Shown: in pieces, positions 45,804 to 54,716 of the stretch
Numbering within the stretch: position 1 is the stretch's first letter
Layout: every line of letters begins with the position of its first letter
Source: an uncultured Bacteroidales bacterium
GTDB lineage: Bacteria > Bacteroidota > Bacteroidia > Bacteroidales > Muribaculaceae
Direction: 5' to 3'
Assembly: GCA_958418815.1 (NCBI GenBank)
Contig: CATZGB010000010.1
Coordinates: 17,017-81,016 of the forward strand
DNA: 64,000 bases
Translations under genes and position numbers: made by a program
Notes under the pieces: generated by a model
The model's database searches: none
What the model was told of the DNA's origin: nothing
The model's input: only the letters and a program-made list of their open reading frames with translations

Positions 45804-46367
45804 ATGAGACTTTTCTTCACATACCTTCTGGCGGCGGCAGCCACGATGGCCCTGACAGCCGGATGTGCCTCCCGCCGCGCCAACGTGCCGCCGACGGAGG
45901 AGCAAACCGCGTCGGGCGGCAATCAACAGGAAGGCCAGTTCAAAATCGATGTCAACAACCTCAGGCCATCGCTCTCACATGGCCCTGTCGCAGTGATGCC
46001 GAAAGCTATCATTTACAAGACATCGGGCGACTTCCAGCAGAACGTGCCGGTGCAGGTAAACGCCGACGGCTCACTGCTTAGCTACCCGGCTCCATCCGAC
46101 ATCCCCGAGAACGCCGCCCCGGTGCAGCTCGAGAGCGGCTGGCTGCTCAGCCCGGTGGGAGTAGGCCCCCAGACCGTATTCACCACCTACACCTACGACG
46201 AGTACCGCCGCCTCAGCCAGCCCCCCGCCCCCGAGGAAATCCTGAAAGCGGTGATACCCGGCTCGCGGGTGACAACCACCATGCAGGTGCCGATGACCCT
46301 GGGGGAGGCATTGGCCGACCCGGCAGCCGTAGACCGCTACCTCTCCTCCTCCGCCACTCGCCAGTGA
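45804..46367 (+). CDS. Hypothetical lipoprotein
   Basis: A 187-residue predicted lipoprotein with no family I recognise. The signal peptide (MRLFFTYLLAAAATMALTAG) ends in a lipobox cysteine (TAGC, Cys21) followed by a Ser/Thr/Gln-rich tether. The mature domain is about 130 residues, mixed alpha/beta, without cysteines. I use the ATG at 45804; the longer frame places 37 unrelated residues before the signal peptide. The next gene, RNase Z, begins about 55 bp downstream. Confidence 0.65.
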   Translation: MRLFFTYLLAAAATMALTAGCASRRANVPPTEEQTASGGNQQEGQFKIDVNNLRPSLSHGPVAVMPKAIIYKTSGDFQQNVPVQVNADGSLLSYPAPSDIPENAAPVQLESGWLLSPVGVGPQTVFTTYTYDEYRRLSQPPAPEEILKAVIPGSRVTTTMQVPMTLGEALADPAAVDRYLSSSATRQ

Positions 46368-46423
46368 GCATCTCCGCCCCTGAAGCGACGAAAAAGACCA
46401 GTGTACCAACGACAAAGACAATA

Positions 46424-47347
46424 ATGGCAGGAAAAAGCAATCTGACATTGAACATATTGGGATGTGGCTCGGCCACACCCTCGCGCCGCCACCTGCCCGC
46501 GTGCCAGGTCGTGGAGCACAACCGCGAGCTGCTGATGATTGACTGCGGGGAGGGCGCGCAACGCAGCATGATGATGCAGGGGCTCAACTTCACCCGCCTG
46601 CGCCACATCTTCATATCCCATCTCCACGGCGACCATTGCCTTGGCCTGCCCGGGCTGCTATCCACCCTCTCCCTCCATCAGATGGGGGGCACGCTGACGG
46701 TCCACACCTTCGAGGAGGGAGCGGAGATTTTCAGCAAGATGGTGGATTTCTTCTGCCGCGAGCGGTCGTTCGACCTGCAGTTCAACATCCTCGACCCTAC
46801 TGTGCGCCAGACCGCCCTTGAGACCAAAAGCCTCATCGTCGAGGCGTTTCCGCTCCACCACCGGGTGCCCACCGTCGGTTTCCTGATGCGCGAGAAACCC
46901 AAACAGCGCCACATAATAGCCGACGCGGTGAAATTCTTCAACGTGCCGGTGGCCCGGATGAAGGACATCAAGGATGGCGCCGACTTCATCACCCCCGACG
47001 GGCAGGTGATAGCAAACTCACGCCTGACCCGCGACGCCGACCCCTCGGCAAGCTACGCCTATTGCTCCGACACGCTTTTCGACCGCACCCTGGCCGATGT
47101 CGTCAAGGGGGTCGACCTCCTCTACCATGAGGCCACATATGCCGACGACGCCACGGCCAAGGCACGCGAGCGATTCCACTCCACAGCGTCGCAGGCGGCC
47201 CGCGTAGCCCGCGCAGCCGGGGCGAAACGGCTGGTCATCGGGCATTATTCCAAAGCATACAAAGATGAGAGCCAACACCTCGAGCAGGCAAGGGCGATTT
47301 TCCCGGAGACCATCCTCGCCAATGAGGGGCTGAGACTCGACATCTGA
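46424..47347 (+). CDS. rnz: Ribonuclease Z (tRNA 3'-endonuclease)
   Basis: RNase Z is a metallo-beta-lactamase-fold endonuclease that trims the 3' trailer of tRNA precursors lacking encoded CCA. That fits the tRNA-Cys in this window, which does not encode CCA. The 307-residue protein has the zinc motif HLHGDH (66-71), the preceding DCGEGAQ at 40-46, a SDT metal ligand region (CSDTLFDRT) and a late HSTASQAARVA histidine, with the GHYSKAY motif near the end. I prefer the ATG at 46424 over the GTG at 46364, which overlaps the previous gene and adds a low-complexity lead. Confidence 0.93.
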   Translation: MAGKSNLTLNILGCGSATPSRRHLPACQVVEHNRELLMIDCGEGAQRSMMMQGLNFTRLRHIFISHLHGDHCLGLPGLLSTLSLHQMGGTLTVHTFEEGAEIFSKMVDFFCRERSFDLQFNILDPTVRQTALETKSLIVEAFPLHHRVPTVGFLMREKPKQRHIIADAVKFFNVPVARMKDIKDGADFITPDGQVIANSRLTRDADPSASYAYCSDTLFDRTLADVVKGVDLLYHEATYADDATAKARERFHSTASQAARVARAAGAKRLVIGHYSKAYKDESQHLEQARAIFPETILANEGLRLDI

Positions 47348-47369
47348 CCATAGACCAAAACAACAGCAG

Positions 47370-47852
47370 ATGAAATTCCTGACCAGACTTGCCGCCACCC
47401 TGGCCCTGGCGACGATTTCCGCCGCCACAACACGGGGGGAAACCCCGAAAACGGATTTCAGCTTCACCACGCGCGACGGACGGCCGACAACCCTCCACAC
47501 CGAGCTGCGCGCCCTGCAGCCCGACACGCGTGTATGGCTGTTGCTTTTCGACCCCGACTGCGGGGAATGCCGCCAACTGGAGGAGAAGCTGATGGCCGAC
47601 CCGGCGATAACCGCCGGGCTACCCTCCCGCGCGACGGCTGTCATCGCCGTCTACCCCACTGACGGTATCCCGGAAGCCGACGACCCAAACCTGGCCGCCT
47701 ACCGCCGCGCATGCGACGAGCTTCCGGCGGAGTGGACCGTGGGGACAGACAACGGTTCAATCTTCGAGACTGACGCATGCACCTGGGACAACCTGCCGTT
47801 GCTGATGGAGTTCAACGCCGGAGACATCCTCCCGGCCTGCGAGACCCACTGA
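47370..47852 (+). CDS. Periplasmic thioredoxin-like protein (CGEC)
   Basis: A 160-residue exported thioredoxin-fold protein. It has a signal peptide (cleavage near TRGE) and a strand-turn-helix with the redox motif CGEC (FDPDCGECRQLEEKL, about residues 56-72), resembling the N-terminal part of TlpA/DUF5106-type proteins. The C-terminal part includes AWTVGTDNGS-like sequence and WDNLPLLMEF, where thioredoxins place the cis-proline loop. It is shorter than most TlpA proteins. It may take electrons from DsbD, also encoded in this window; that link is inference. It sits between rnz and lpxB with short gaps. Confidence 0.7.
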   Translation: MKFLTRLAATLALATISAATTRGETPKTDFSFTTRDGRPTTLHTELRALQPDTRVWLLLFDPDCGECRQLEEKLMADPAITAGLPSRATAVIAVYPTDGIPEADDPNLAAYRRACDELPAEWTVGTDNGSIFETDACTWDNLPLLMEFNAGDILPACETH

Positions 47853-47879
47853 CGCGGGCAAACCAATCAAGACACAGAC

Positions 47880-49055
47880 ATGAGCGAACGCAACCACAGA
47901 TTCTTCATATCAGCCGGGGAGGCCTCAGGCGACCTCCACGGAGCCGACCTCGTAGCCGAGCTACGCCGCCAGTCGCCCGGGGCAGAAATCACATTCCTCG
48001 GAGGAGACCTCATGGCCCGTGAAGCGAGCCGCCCTCCACTGGTTCATTACAGCGAGATGGCCTACATGGGTTTCGCCGAGGTGCTGCGCCATCTCCCCTC
48101 CATCGCCCGGATTCTCAGGCAGGCCAAAGAGGCCATCACAGCCACGCGTCCCGACGCGCTCATACTCATAGATTACCCATCGTTCAACCTCAAGCTCGCC
48201 CGCCACGCCAAGACGCTCGGCATACCGGTGTTTTTCTACATCTCGCCCAAAGTATGGGCCTGGAAAGAGTGGCGCGTCAAGGAGATGCGCCGCTATTGCG
48301 ACAAAATCCTCTCCATTCTCCCCTTCGAGGTCAGCTACTTCAGCGGCAAAGGGCTTGACGTGGAGTATGTCGGCAACCCGTCAGTGGCCGAGGTTGAGCG
48401 CAAAAAGGGGTCGATGCCGTCGCGCGCCGAGTTCAACCTGCTCCACGGTCTCGACCCCAACCGGCCGCTGCTCGCCCTCGTCCCGGGAAGCCGCCGTGGG
48501 GAAATCAAAGGCAACCTGCCGGTGATGGTGGAGGCCGCCCTGCGGTTCCCCTCCCTCCAGCCGGTGGTTGCCGCCGCGCCGGCCATCCCCAGGGATTTCT
48601 ACCGCTCGCTCGAAATCCCCGGCCTGCAGCATATGCCGGTCATCTCCGACTCCACATTCCCGCTGATGGCGCTCTCCACAGCCGCGTTTGTCACCTCCGG
48701 CACCGCCACCCTCGAATGCGCTCTGCTCGGCACACCGCAGGTGGTGTGCTACCGGTCGTCAGGCTCCAGGCTGTTTTACAACATCATGAGCCATGTGTTG
48801 AAATGCCCCCATGTCACCCTCCCCAACCTCATCGCCAACGGGCTCGACGGCCAGAGGTTTGCCAACGAGGTGGTGCCCGAACTGCTCATGCACCACTGCA
48901 ATCCCGACGAGCTTTCCGACTCGCTGCGCCGCATACTGCCCGGCAGCCCCGGCCGCGACAAGATGCTCGAAGGATACAGCCGCATGAAATCCAGGCTCAC
49001 CCTCTCCGACGCCCCGGCCAAAGCGGCCTCGGCCATAATGGACAGCATCCGCTGA
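47880..49055 (+). CDS. lpxB: Lipid-A-disaccharide synthase LpxB
   Basis: LpxB joins UDP-diacylglucosamine and lipid X into the disaccharide core of lipid A. The 391-residue GT19 enzyme opens with FISAGEASGDLHGADLV, the family's glycine/acidic start, then YMGFAEVLRHL, FYISPKVWAWKEWR, LVPGSRRGEI and SGTATLECALLGTPQVVCYR, all LpxB hallmarks. It shows that the organism makes lipopolysaccharide. It follows the thioredoxin-like gene by 27 bp and is probably cotranscribed with rnz. Confidence 0.95.
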   Translation: MSERNHRFFISAGEASGDLHGADLVAELRRQSPGAEITFLGGDLMAREASRPPLVHYSEMAYMGFAEVLRHLPSIARILRQAKEAITATRPDALILIDYPSFNLKLARHAKTLGIPVFFYISPKVWAWKEWRVKEMRRYCDKILSILPFEVSYFSGKGLDVEYVGNPSVAEVERKKGSMPSRAEFNLLHGLDPNRPLLALVPGSRRGEIKGNLPVMVEAALRFPSLQPVVAAAPAIPRDFYRSLEIPGLQHMPVISDSTFPLMALSTAAFVTSGTATLECALLGTPQVVCYRSSGSRLFYNIMSHVLKCPHVTLPNLIANGLDGQRFANEVVPELLMHHCNPDELSDSLRRILPGSPGRDKMLEGYSRMKSRLTLSDAPAKAASAIMDSIR

Positions 49056-49167
49056 CAAGGGGCATTTCCGGCCTCCACACACAGCCACAGAGACGGACTA
49101 ACACGACATCGACAGTCCGGTCGATGGCTTTTGATGGCAAAATGCCAGGAATTCCGGATTTTTTTTG

Positions 49168-49175
49168 TAATTTTG
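49168..49175 (+). promoter_or_regulatory. Promoter -7 box for the Lrp-type regulator
   Basis: TAATTTTG matches TAnnTTTG exactly and lies 45 bp before the ATG at 49221. It shows that the upstream ATG at 49131 is not the start. Confidence 0.55.
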
Positions 49176-49220
49176 CAGAAATTACGAAAATACTGCCCAA
49201 ACAACTCTATCTTACTACAT

Positions 49221-49691
49221 ATGGACAAAATCGCTTCTATCGACAACCTTGACCGGCATATCCTGTCGATCATAATGCATAACGCCCGCATCCCGTCGAA
49301 AGACATCGCCCTGGAATGCGGAGTGTCACGCGCTGCCATTCACCAGCGAATCCAGCGCATGATCGAGCTTGGCATCATCACAGGCTCGGGCTATACGGTA
49401 AACCCCAAGCTGCTCGGTTACTCCACCTGCACATACATCGGCGTAAACCTCGAGCGCGGCGCAATGTACAAGGATGTCGTGCCCGAGCTTGACAAGATTC
49501 CCGAGGTCATCGAATGCCATTTCACCACAGGCCCCTACACGATGCTGATCAAACTCTTCGTGCGCGACAATGAGCATCTTATGGAACTGCTCAACAAGAA
49601 GATACAGATGATTCCCGGAGTCACCGGCACCGAGACCCTCATCTCTCTCGACAACTCAATCTACCGCAACATCCCGCTGCAGAACCCCTGA
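49221..49691 (+). CDS. Lrp/AsnC family transcriptional regulator
   Basis: A 156-residue regulator with an N-terminal winged helix-turn-helix (about residues 8-62; LDRHILSIIMHNARIPSKDIA, then GVSRAAIHQRIQRMIELGIITG) and a C-terminal RAM ligand-binding domain (about 70-150; GVTGTETLISL). Proteins of this family form octamers and usually sense amino acids. The target genes are unknown; autoregulation is common in the family. It has its own promoter, and the following GT4 gene is in the same direction after a 43-bp gap. Confidence 0.9.
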   Translation: MDKIASIDNLDRHILSIIMHNARIPSKDIALECGVSRAAIHQRIQRMIELGIITGSGYTVNPKLLGYSTCTYIGVNLERGAMYKDVVPELDKIPEVIECHFTTGPYTMLIKLFVRDNEHLMELLNKKIQMIPGVTGTETLISLDNSIYRNIPLQNP

Positions 49692-49734
49692 TTCAACACC
49701 CTCACCACCAGTCCACCACCCACCAGTCCAACCT

Positions 49735-50880
49735 ATGATCATCGGTTTCGACGGGAAACGAGCCATCGAGAACAACACAGGGCTTGGCAATTACTCCCGC
49801 CTCCTGACAGAAGTTCTCGCCGCAAAATACCCCGACAACAAGTACCTGCTCTATGCCCCCTCGATGAGGCCCAATCCCCGTCTGAAGGGAATCCTCGGCC
49901 ACCGCAACGTCGATGTGGTCACCCCCGCGTCGGCCTTCGGGCGCGCAATGGGGAGCATATGGCGTTCGGGGGGGATAACCTCATGCCTCGCCCGCGACGG
50001 GGTAGACCTCTACCACGGTCTGTCGGGGGAGCTGCCTTTCAACATCGGCGGCTTCGACGGCCCGACCGTGCTGACCATCCATGACGTGATTTTCAGGAGG
50101 TTTCCCGAGTGTTACCACTTCATAGACCGCAAAATATACGACCACAAGTTCAACCGGTCGGCCCAGGAGGCGACGAGAATCATCGCCATCTCGGAGCGCA
50201 CGAAAAAAGACATCATCGAGTTCTACGGAATCCCAGAAGAGCGGATAGATGTGGTCTATCAAGGCTGCCACACCCAGTTTCACCAGACACCCGCGCCCGA
50301 GGAAATCGACCGTGTGAAAAAGAAATACGGCCTCGACAACCCCTACATAATATCGGTGGGGACGGTGGAGACACGCAAAAACCAGGCGATGGCCGTCAGG
50401 GGGATACGCGGACTGCCCGACGAGTTCGACCTCGTGCTGGTAGGGCGCCGCACCCCCTACGCCAAGGTGCTTGACGGATATATCTCGGCCTATTCCATCG
50501 AGTCGCGTGTGAAATTCATCGAGAACGCCGATTTCGCCGACTTGCCGGCCCTATATGCCGGGGCATTCTGCTCGTCATACACCTCACGTTACGAGGGTTT
50601 CGGCATACCGGTCATCGAAAGCCTCAGCGTCGGCACACCCGTGGTTGTGGCCACCGGCTCATGCCTTGAGGAGGCAGCAGGCCCGTCGGCTCCCGCCGTC
50701 GACCCCGACGATGTGGAGGAATGGCTCAACACCATCAAGGAGATGATCAACTATCCGGCCATACGGGAGAAAATCGCCCGCGAAGGCCGCGAGTTTGTCA
50801 GGCGTTTCAACGATGACAATATGGCCGCCGGGACAATGGCGACATACACCCGGGCAATCGAAGAATACAACAGGCAATGA
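49735..50880 (+). CDS. GT4 family glycosyltransferase
   Basis: A GT-B-fold retaining glycosyltransferase of family 4, probably mannosyltransferase-like and acting in envelope polysaccharide or LPS synthesis. The 381-residue sequence has the N-terminal GFDGKRAIENNTGLGNYSR acceptor-side segment, the linker YIISVGTVETRKN and the donor-site E-x7-E motif in YEGFGIPVIESLSVGTPVV. The sugar and acceptor cannot be deduced. Its stop overlaps the start of the epimerase gene by 4 bp (ATGA), so the two are translationally coupled. Confidence 0.88.
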   Translation: MIIGFDGKRAIENNTGLGNYSRLLTEVLAAKYPDNKYLLYAPSMRPNPRLKGILGHRNVDVVTPASAFGRAMGSIWRSGGITSCLARDGVDLYHGLSGELPFNIGGFDGPTVLTIHDVIFRRFPECYHFIDRKIYDHKFNRSAQEATRIIAISERTKKDIIEFYGIPEERIDVVYQGCHTQFHQTPAPEEIDRVKKKYGLDNPYIISVGTVETRKNQAMAVRGIRGLPDEFDLVLVGRRTPYAKVLDGYISAYSIESRVKFIENADFADLPALYAGAFCSSYTSRYEGFGIPVIESLSVGTPVVVATGSCLEEAAGPSAPAVDPDDVEEWLNTIKEMINYPAIREKIAREGREFVRRFNDDNMAAGTMATYTRAIEEYNRQ

Positions 50881-51923
50881 AAGAGACAGAAAAAACATCC
50901 ATGCAGACCGTGTCCTCTCCCGCCACACTCGCCGGGAAACGGCTCCTCGTGGTCGGGGCGGGGGGATTCATCGGCGGATTCATCTGCCGCGAGGGGATAG
51001 CCCGCGGGATGGAGGTCACCGCCGCCGTCAGGGAGTCGACATCGCGCCGCCACCTGACCGACCCGTCACTGCGGTTTCTCGTCCTCGACTATGATGACCC
51101 GTCGCAGCTCGAGTCGGCCCTCTCTGAAAGCGAGCCTTGGGATTACATCATCTACAACCTCGGGGCCACCAAGGCGGCGACCTTCCCCGAGTTCAATCTG
51201 GTCAACTATGAGTATCTGCGCCGGTTTGTGGAGGCGCTGAAAAAGACCTCCAGGGTGCCGTCGCGGCTGCTGTTCATGAGTTCGCTTTCCGCGCTCGGCC
51301 CCGGCGACGAGAAGAATTACACCCCGCTCGACGAGTCGTCGATACCCAATCCCAACACCCGCTACGGCCTGTCGAAAGTCAAGGCCGAGCAGTATCTCGA
51401 GTTCCAGGGGGGCATACCCTACATAATATTCCGCCCGACAGGGGTCTATGGGCCCCACGAGAAGGATTACCTGATGATGGTGAAGTCAATCGACTCCCAC
51501 TTTGACTTCGGGGTCGGCTTCAGGCCCCAGATGCTGACATTCATCTATGTCGATGACCTGGTCGGCGCCATGTTTGACGCGCTGGCCGCCGGGGTCGAGG
51601 GGAAGAAATACATCATCTCCGAGGAGCGGTCATACACCCAGAAGGAATTCCGCAGGATTGTCGCCGAGGAGCTTGGCACGAAATGGGTCATACCCGTAAG
51701 GCTGCCGTTGTGGTTGACATGGGTGGCATCATATGCCGCCGAGAAAATCGGGCATTTCCGGGCCAAGCCGTCGACCCTCAACCGCGACAAATTCAAGATA
51801 ATGAAGCAACGCAACTGGAACGCCGATGTCTCGGCGGCCCAACGCGACTTCGGATTCAAGACCAGGTTCTCTCTGCGCGACGGCATCCGCGAGACAGTAC
51901 GCGCCTACCGAGCCGGCCTCTGA
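50877..51923 (+). CDS. NAD-dependent epimerase/dehydratase (extended SDR)
   Basis: A 348-residue extended short-chain dehydrogenase/reductase. The NAD(P)-binding loop is VVGAGGFIGGF (about residues 25-35), the catalytic Ser lies in LLFMSSLSALG and the Tyr-x3-Lys in RYGLSKVKAEQ. A binding-domain segment (FRPTGVYGPHEKDY) fits nucleotide-sugar epimerases/dehydratases. The exact substrate is unknown. It overlaps the GT4 gene by 4 bp, which suggests it acts in the same sugar pathway. The internal ATG at 50901 (MQTVSS) could be the true start. Confidence 0.87.
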   Translation: MKETEKTSMQTVSSPATLAGKRLLVVGAGGFIGGFICREGIARGMEVTAAVRESTSRRHLTDPSLRFLVLDYDDPSQLESALSESEPWDYIIYNLGATKAATFPEFNLVNYEYLRRFVEALKKTSRVPSRLLFMSSLSALGPGDEKNYTPLDESSIPNPNTRYGLSKVKAEQYLEFQGGIPYIIFRPTGVYGPHEKDYLMMVKSIDSHFDFGVGFRPQMLTFIYVDDLVGAMFDALAAGVEGKKYIISEERSYTQKEFRRIVAEELGTKWVIPVRLPLWLTWVASYAAEKIGHFRAKPSTLNRDKFKIMKQRNWNADVSAAQRDFGFKTRFSLRDGIRETVRAYRAGL

Positions 51924-51953
51924 ACCGCCATTTGCCACAATCCTCTGACCACA

Positions 51954-52256
51954 ATGGAAGAAAACACCAACACCGGCAGACGTGTCCCCCTGTGGATGCT
52001 GGCCATCATAATCCTCTGCGCGCTTCCGGGCGTGTCATTCCCCCTGATGGGCAACCTGCTGGCCTCCGGCGACATGACCATAGAGGGACTGACATGGTTT
52101 TACCCCCTCTACACCATCGCCTCGGCCATGCTGGCCTGGCAGTGTTACGGCCGACGCACGCTGATGTGCTGGATCATCCTCGCGCTTCTGCTGCTCAGCC
52201 ATCTCTGTTTCTTCTACCTGGCATGCACCATCGGCGGACAGGCCAACTATCGCTGA
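51954..52256 (+). CDS. Small three-helix membrane protein, unknown function
   Basis: A 100-residue protein with a short hydrophilic N-terminus and three predicted membrane helices (about residues 14-34, 45-62 and 70-93). It has four cysteines in the last two helical regions. I do not recognise a family. It lies 30 bp after the epimerase and 42 bp before the sirtuin gene in the same direction, so it may belong to either unit. Confidence 0.65.
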   Translation: MEENTNTGRRVPLWMLAIIILCALPGVSFPLMGNLLASGDMTIEGLTWFYPLYTIASAMLAWQCYGRRTLMCWIILALLLLSHLCFFYLACTIGGQANYR

Positions 52257-52298
52257 CCCGCAGGCGTTATAATATCCACTACATACCTTCTGACCATC

Positions 52299-53006
52299 AT
52301 GAAAAAGAAATTAGTAATCTCAACCGGCGCGGGCATAAGCGCCGAGAGCGGCATAAAGACCTTCCGCGACGCTGACGGGCTGTGGGAAAACTATGATGTG
52401 ATGGAAGTGGCCTCGGCCGACGGCTTCCGCCGCAATCCCGGACTTATCCACAAGTTCTACAACGACCGCCGCCGTCAACTCATAGACGCGCAGCCCAACG
52501 CCGGGCATCTCGGCCTTGTCGACCTCGAAAAGGACTATGATGTCTACATCATCACCCAGAATGTCGACAACCTCCATGAAAAAGCCGGCTCGAAAAACAT
52601 ACTCCACCTGCATGGCGAACTGATGAAGGTGCGCGCGCTCGACGACGAGACAAAGGTCTACGAGCTGCATCCGTCAGACCCCTTTTTCGAGACCACGCCC
52701 GACACGGTAATCGACGGCCACCATGTGCGCCCCCATATCGTGTTCTTCCAGGAGGCCGTCCCCAATATCGAGCCTGCCGTGGAGCTTGTCCAGGAGGCTG
52801 ACATCTTCGTGGTCATAGGCACCTCGCTGAATGTCTATCCCGCCGCCGGGCTGCTCCATTATGTGCGCCCCGGGGTCCCCGTCTACTACATAGACCCCAA
52901 CCCCGCCTCCGTGCCCGCCGGGGTCACCGTCATCCCCCTGCCGGCCACGCAGGGGGTGGCCCGTCTGGCCTCCCTACTACGCCAGGCCGACGCGCAAGGC
53001 AAATGA
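52299..53006 (+). CDS. Sirtuin NAD-dependent protein deacylase, without zinc cysteines
   Basis: A Sir2-family enzyme that removes acyl groups from lysines using NAD. The 235-residue protein has the NAD loop GAGIS (10-14) with SGIKTFR, TQNVDNLH, the catalytic His105 in HLHGEL and the C-terminal GTSLNVYPAAGL. Tyr54 and Arg57 (YNDR) match the Tyr-x-x-Arg pair of class III sirtuins that prefer succinyl- or malonyl-lysine. The protein contains no cysteine at all, so the usual structural zinc site is missing. Many Bacteroidetes sirtuins appear to be similar, but I cannot confirm that here. Confidence 0.88.
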   Translation: MKKKLVISTGAGISAESGIKTFRDADGLWENYDVMEVASADGFRRNPGLIHKFYNDRRRQLIDAQPNAGHLGLVDLEKDYDVYIITQNVDNLHEKAGSKNILHLHGELMKVRALDDETKVYELHPSDPFFETTPDTVIDGHHVRPHIVFFQEAVPNIEPAVELVQEADIFVVIGTSLNVYPAAGLLHYVRPGVPVYYIDPNPASVPAGVTVIPLPATQGVARLASLLRQADAQGK

Positions 53007-53108
53007 CCTGGCCTCCTCGCTTCCACCGACACAATCATAGCCGCCGGGAAGCATAACCAAGCATCCCCTCCCGGCAAAAACAACCACATAAACCAATCCT
53101 ACACACTT

Positions 53109-53783
53109 ATGAGAAAAATGATTTCAAGTATCGCGGCAGTGATTTTGCTGGCCGCTTGCAGCAGCAACTCAAACAATTCCGCCGAGGCCCAGTCCACTGA
53201 CAACGCGACGGTGATGACCGATGCCCAGAGCATGGGATTTAACGGCAACGTCAAATATGCCGACGCTCCCATCTATATGCTCGGCATGTCACGAATCGGA
53301 TTTGACACCGACGGGTACATCAACGAACTCGGATGGGCTGTCGAAAACGGCTCCGCCAAAGAACTTAAGAATGACGACAAGGGCAGACTCGAGTCATTCA
53401 CCATGGTTGTCGACGAATGCGACGAGGAAATCGAATATCCCACATCGATTTCACGCGACTCCGAGGGACGTATCTCCAGCATTCTGTTCCAGGACATCAA
53501 CTACACATACGAGTATGACAACTCAGGCCGTGTGGCCTCGGTGACATACCAGCCCAACTACGACGCCGAGGGTGGTATCGTCTACCGGATGGAATACACC
53601 CCTGAGGGAGATGTGGCAACGGTGACCCGCTCATACCCCGACGGATCGGTCGACACCCACAATTTCGAATACAATTCAGGGAAAGACGCTAACGGAAACT
53701 GGACAAAACGTATAGAGCGTCTCAATCAGAATGGAGAAGATTGGGAACCGCGCACCGAAGAGCGTTCCATCATCTATTATTGA
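53109..53783 (+). CDS. Hypothetical lipoprotein with YD-like repeats
   Basis: A 224-residue predicted lipoprotein. The signal peptide ends in the lipobox LLAACSS (Cys17), followed by a Ser/Asn/Ala tether. The mature domain contains strands resembling RHS/YD repeats (FDTDGYINELGW, DDKGRLESFTMV, DSEGRISSILF, DNSGRVASVTYQ, TPEGDVATVTRS), each with a Gly-Arg or Gly-Tyr turn. In short Bacteroidetes lipoproteins such units form a beta-sheet without toxin domains. Function unknown. It is a single gene, convergent with ruvC. Confidence 0.7.
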   Translation: MRKMISSIAAVILLAACSSNSNNSAEAQSTDNATVMTDAQSMGFNGNVKYADAPIYMLGMSRIGFDTDGYINELGWAVENGSAKELKNDDKGRLESFTMVVDECDEEIEYPTSISRDSEGRISSILFQDINYTYEYDNSGRVASVTYQPNYDAEGGIVYRMEYTPEGDVATVTRSYPDGSVDTHNFEYNSGKDANGNWTKRIERLNQNGEDWEPRTEERSIIYY

Positions 53784-53807
53784 TGACCTGAGACATCGAC
53801 GGCATAT

Positions 53808-53843
53808 CCGGGCTGGCGGCACACAAGCTGTCAGCCCGGCTTG
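53808..53843. terminator. Terminator between the YD lipoprotein gene and ruvC
   Basis: CCGGGCTG (53808-53815) pairs with CAGCCCGG (53832-53839), followed by CTTGTT on the plus strand. It lies in the 61-bp gap between convergent genes. Confidence 0.65.
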
Positions 53844-53844
53844 T

Positions 53845-54411
53845 TCATAGCTGTTTCTTTACCCTGGAGGGATTGGCCGCGATGAAGGCTTTCCAGGATT
53901 TTGCCGAGGAGGAAGAGACCGGCTTGGAGGTCTCGTAGAAATGGCAGAGGGCGGCGGCGAGGGCATCGGTCGCGTCAAGTTCGGGCAACAGCTGCTCACG
54001 CGGTATCGACAGGATGCGCCGGAGCATCTCCTGAACCTGCTCCTTGGATGCGGCGCCGCTGCCGGTGATGGCCATCTTTATCTTGCGCGGCTCATATTCG
54101 GTGATGGGGATGTCGCGCACAAGGGCGGCGGCCATCGCCACCCCCTGGGCACGTCCGAGTTTCAGCATCGACTGCACGTTCTTGCCGAAGAAGGGGGCCT
54201 CGATCGCCATCTCGTCGGGGAGATACTGCTCGACAAGGCCAAGCACCCTCTCGTGGATGCGCCTCAGGCGCAGGTAGTGGCTGTCGAATTTCGACAGCTT
54301 TATCACCCCCATCGCCACAAGGCGTGGTGTCTTGCCGTTGACCCCCAGTATGCCGTAACCCATCACGTTCGTGCCGGGGTCGATGCCGATTATCACCCTC
54401 TCGTCACTCAT
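53845..54411 (-). CDS. ruvC: Holliday-junction endonuclease RuvC
   Basis: RuvC cuts Holliday junctions symmetrically at the end of homologous recombination. The 188-residue protein shows the RNase H-like acidic residues: Asp11 in IGIDPGTN, Glu71 in AIEAPFFG, and Asp146/Asp149 in LDATDALAAALCH. The core is the usual length, with a 20-residue basic C-terminal extension. It overlaps the DUF4286 gene by 4 bp. Confidence 0.95.
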   Translation of the reverse strand: MSDERVIIGIDPGTNVMGYGILGVNGKTPRLVAMGVIKLSKFDSHYLRLRRIHERVLGLVEQYLPDEMAIEAPFFGKNVQSMLKLGRAQGVAMAAALVRDIPITEYEPRKIKMAITGSGAASKEQVQEMLRRILSIPREQLLPELDATDALAAALCHFYETSKPVSSSSAKSWKAFIAANPSRVKKQL

Positions 54412-54713
54412 TCCAGCACCTCCATGTAGGTGGTGAAAAACAATACCTGCTGGCCGAAACGGGCAGTCAGGTCATCCTTGAGCAGCGAGGCGGTCTCGTC
54501 ATGCCATCGCGAGGCCTCTTCCAGCGCGTGGCAACGGGCCTGGATGGCAATGGATGTGGCCCCCGGCTCCACCTTGGCGAGAACCTTGGCCATCGTGGGG
54601 GCGGTGAAAATCCCCGCGGCGCGCAGGGCTGGCATATACGCTTGCCGCGCCCACGCGAGGAACTGCTCCATAAGGTGGTCGGCGACAATGAATGTGGTGT
54701 TGAGTATCGTCAT
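54408..54713 (-). CDS. DUF4286 family protein
   Basis: A 101-residue cytoplasmic protein of the DUF4286 family, common next to recombination or biosynthesis genes in Bacteroidetes and without known function. It resembles a single ferredoxin-like alpha/beta unit (MTILNTTFIVADHLMEQFLAW, ending FFTTYMEVLE). The stop overlaps the ruvC start by 4 bp, so the two are translationally coupled. It lies 3 bp after the GT2 gene's stop. Confidence 0.8.
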   Translation of the reverse strand: MTILNTTFIVADHLMEQFLAWARQAYMPALRAAGIFTAPTMAKVLAKVEPGATSIAIQARCHALEEASRWHDETASLLKDDLTARFGQQVLFFTTYMEVLE

Positions 54714-54716
54714 TTC

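Noticed and set aside
49131..49220. A longer N-terminus for the Lrp-type regulator
   Set aside because: The -7 promoter box at 49168-49175 lies inside this extension, and the family's proteins begin near MDKIASID.
53109..53783. RHS/YD-repeat toxin
   Set aside because: The repeats are few and weak, there is no core-cleavage motif or C-terminal toxin, and no immunity gene follows. It is a short lipoprotein.
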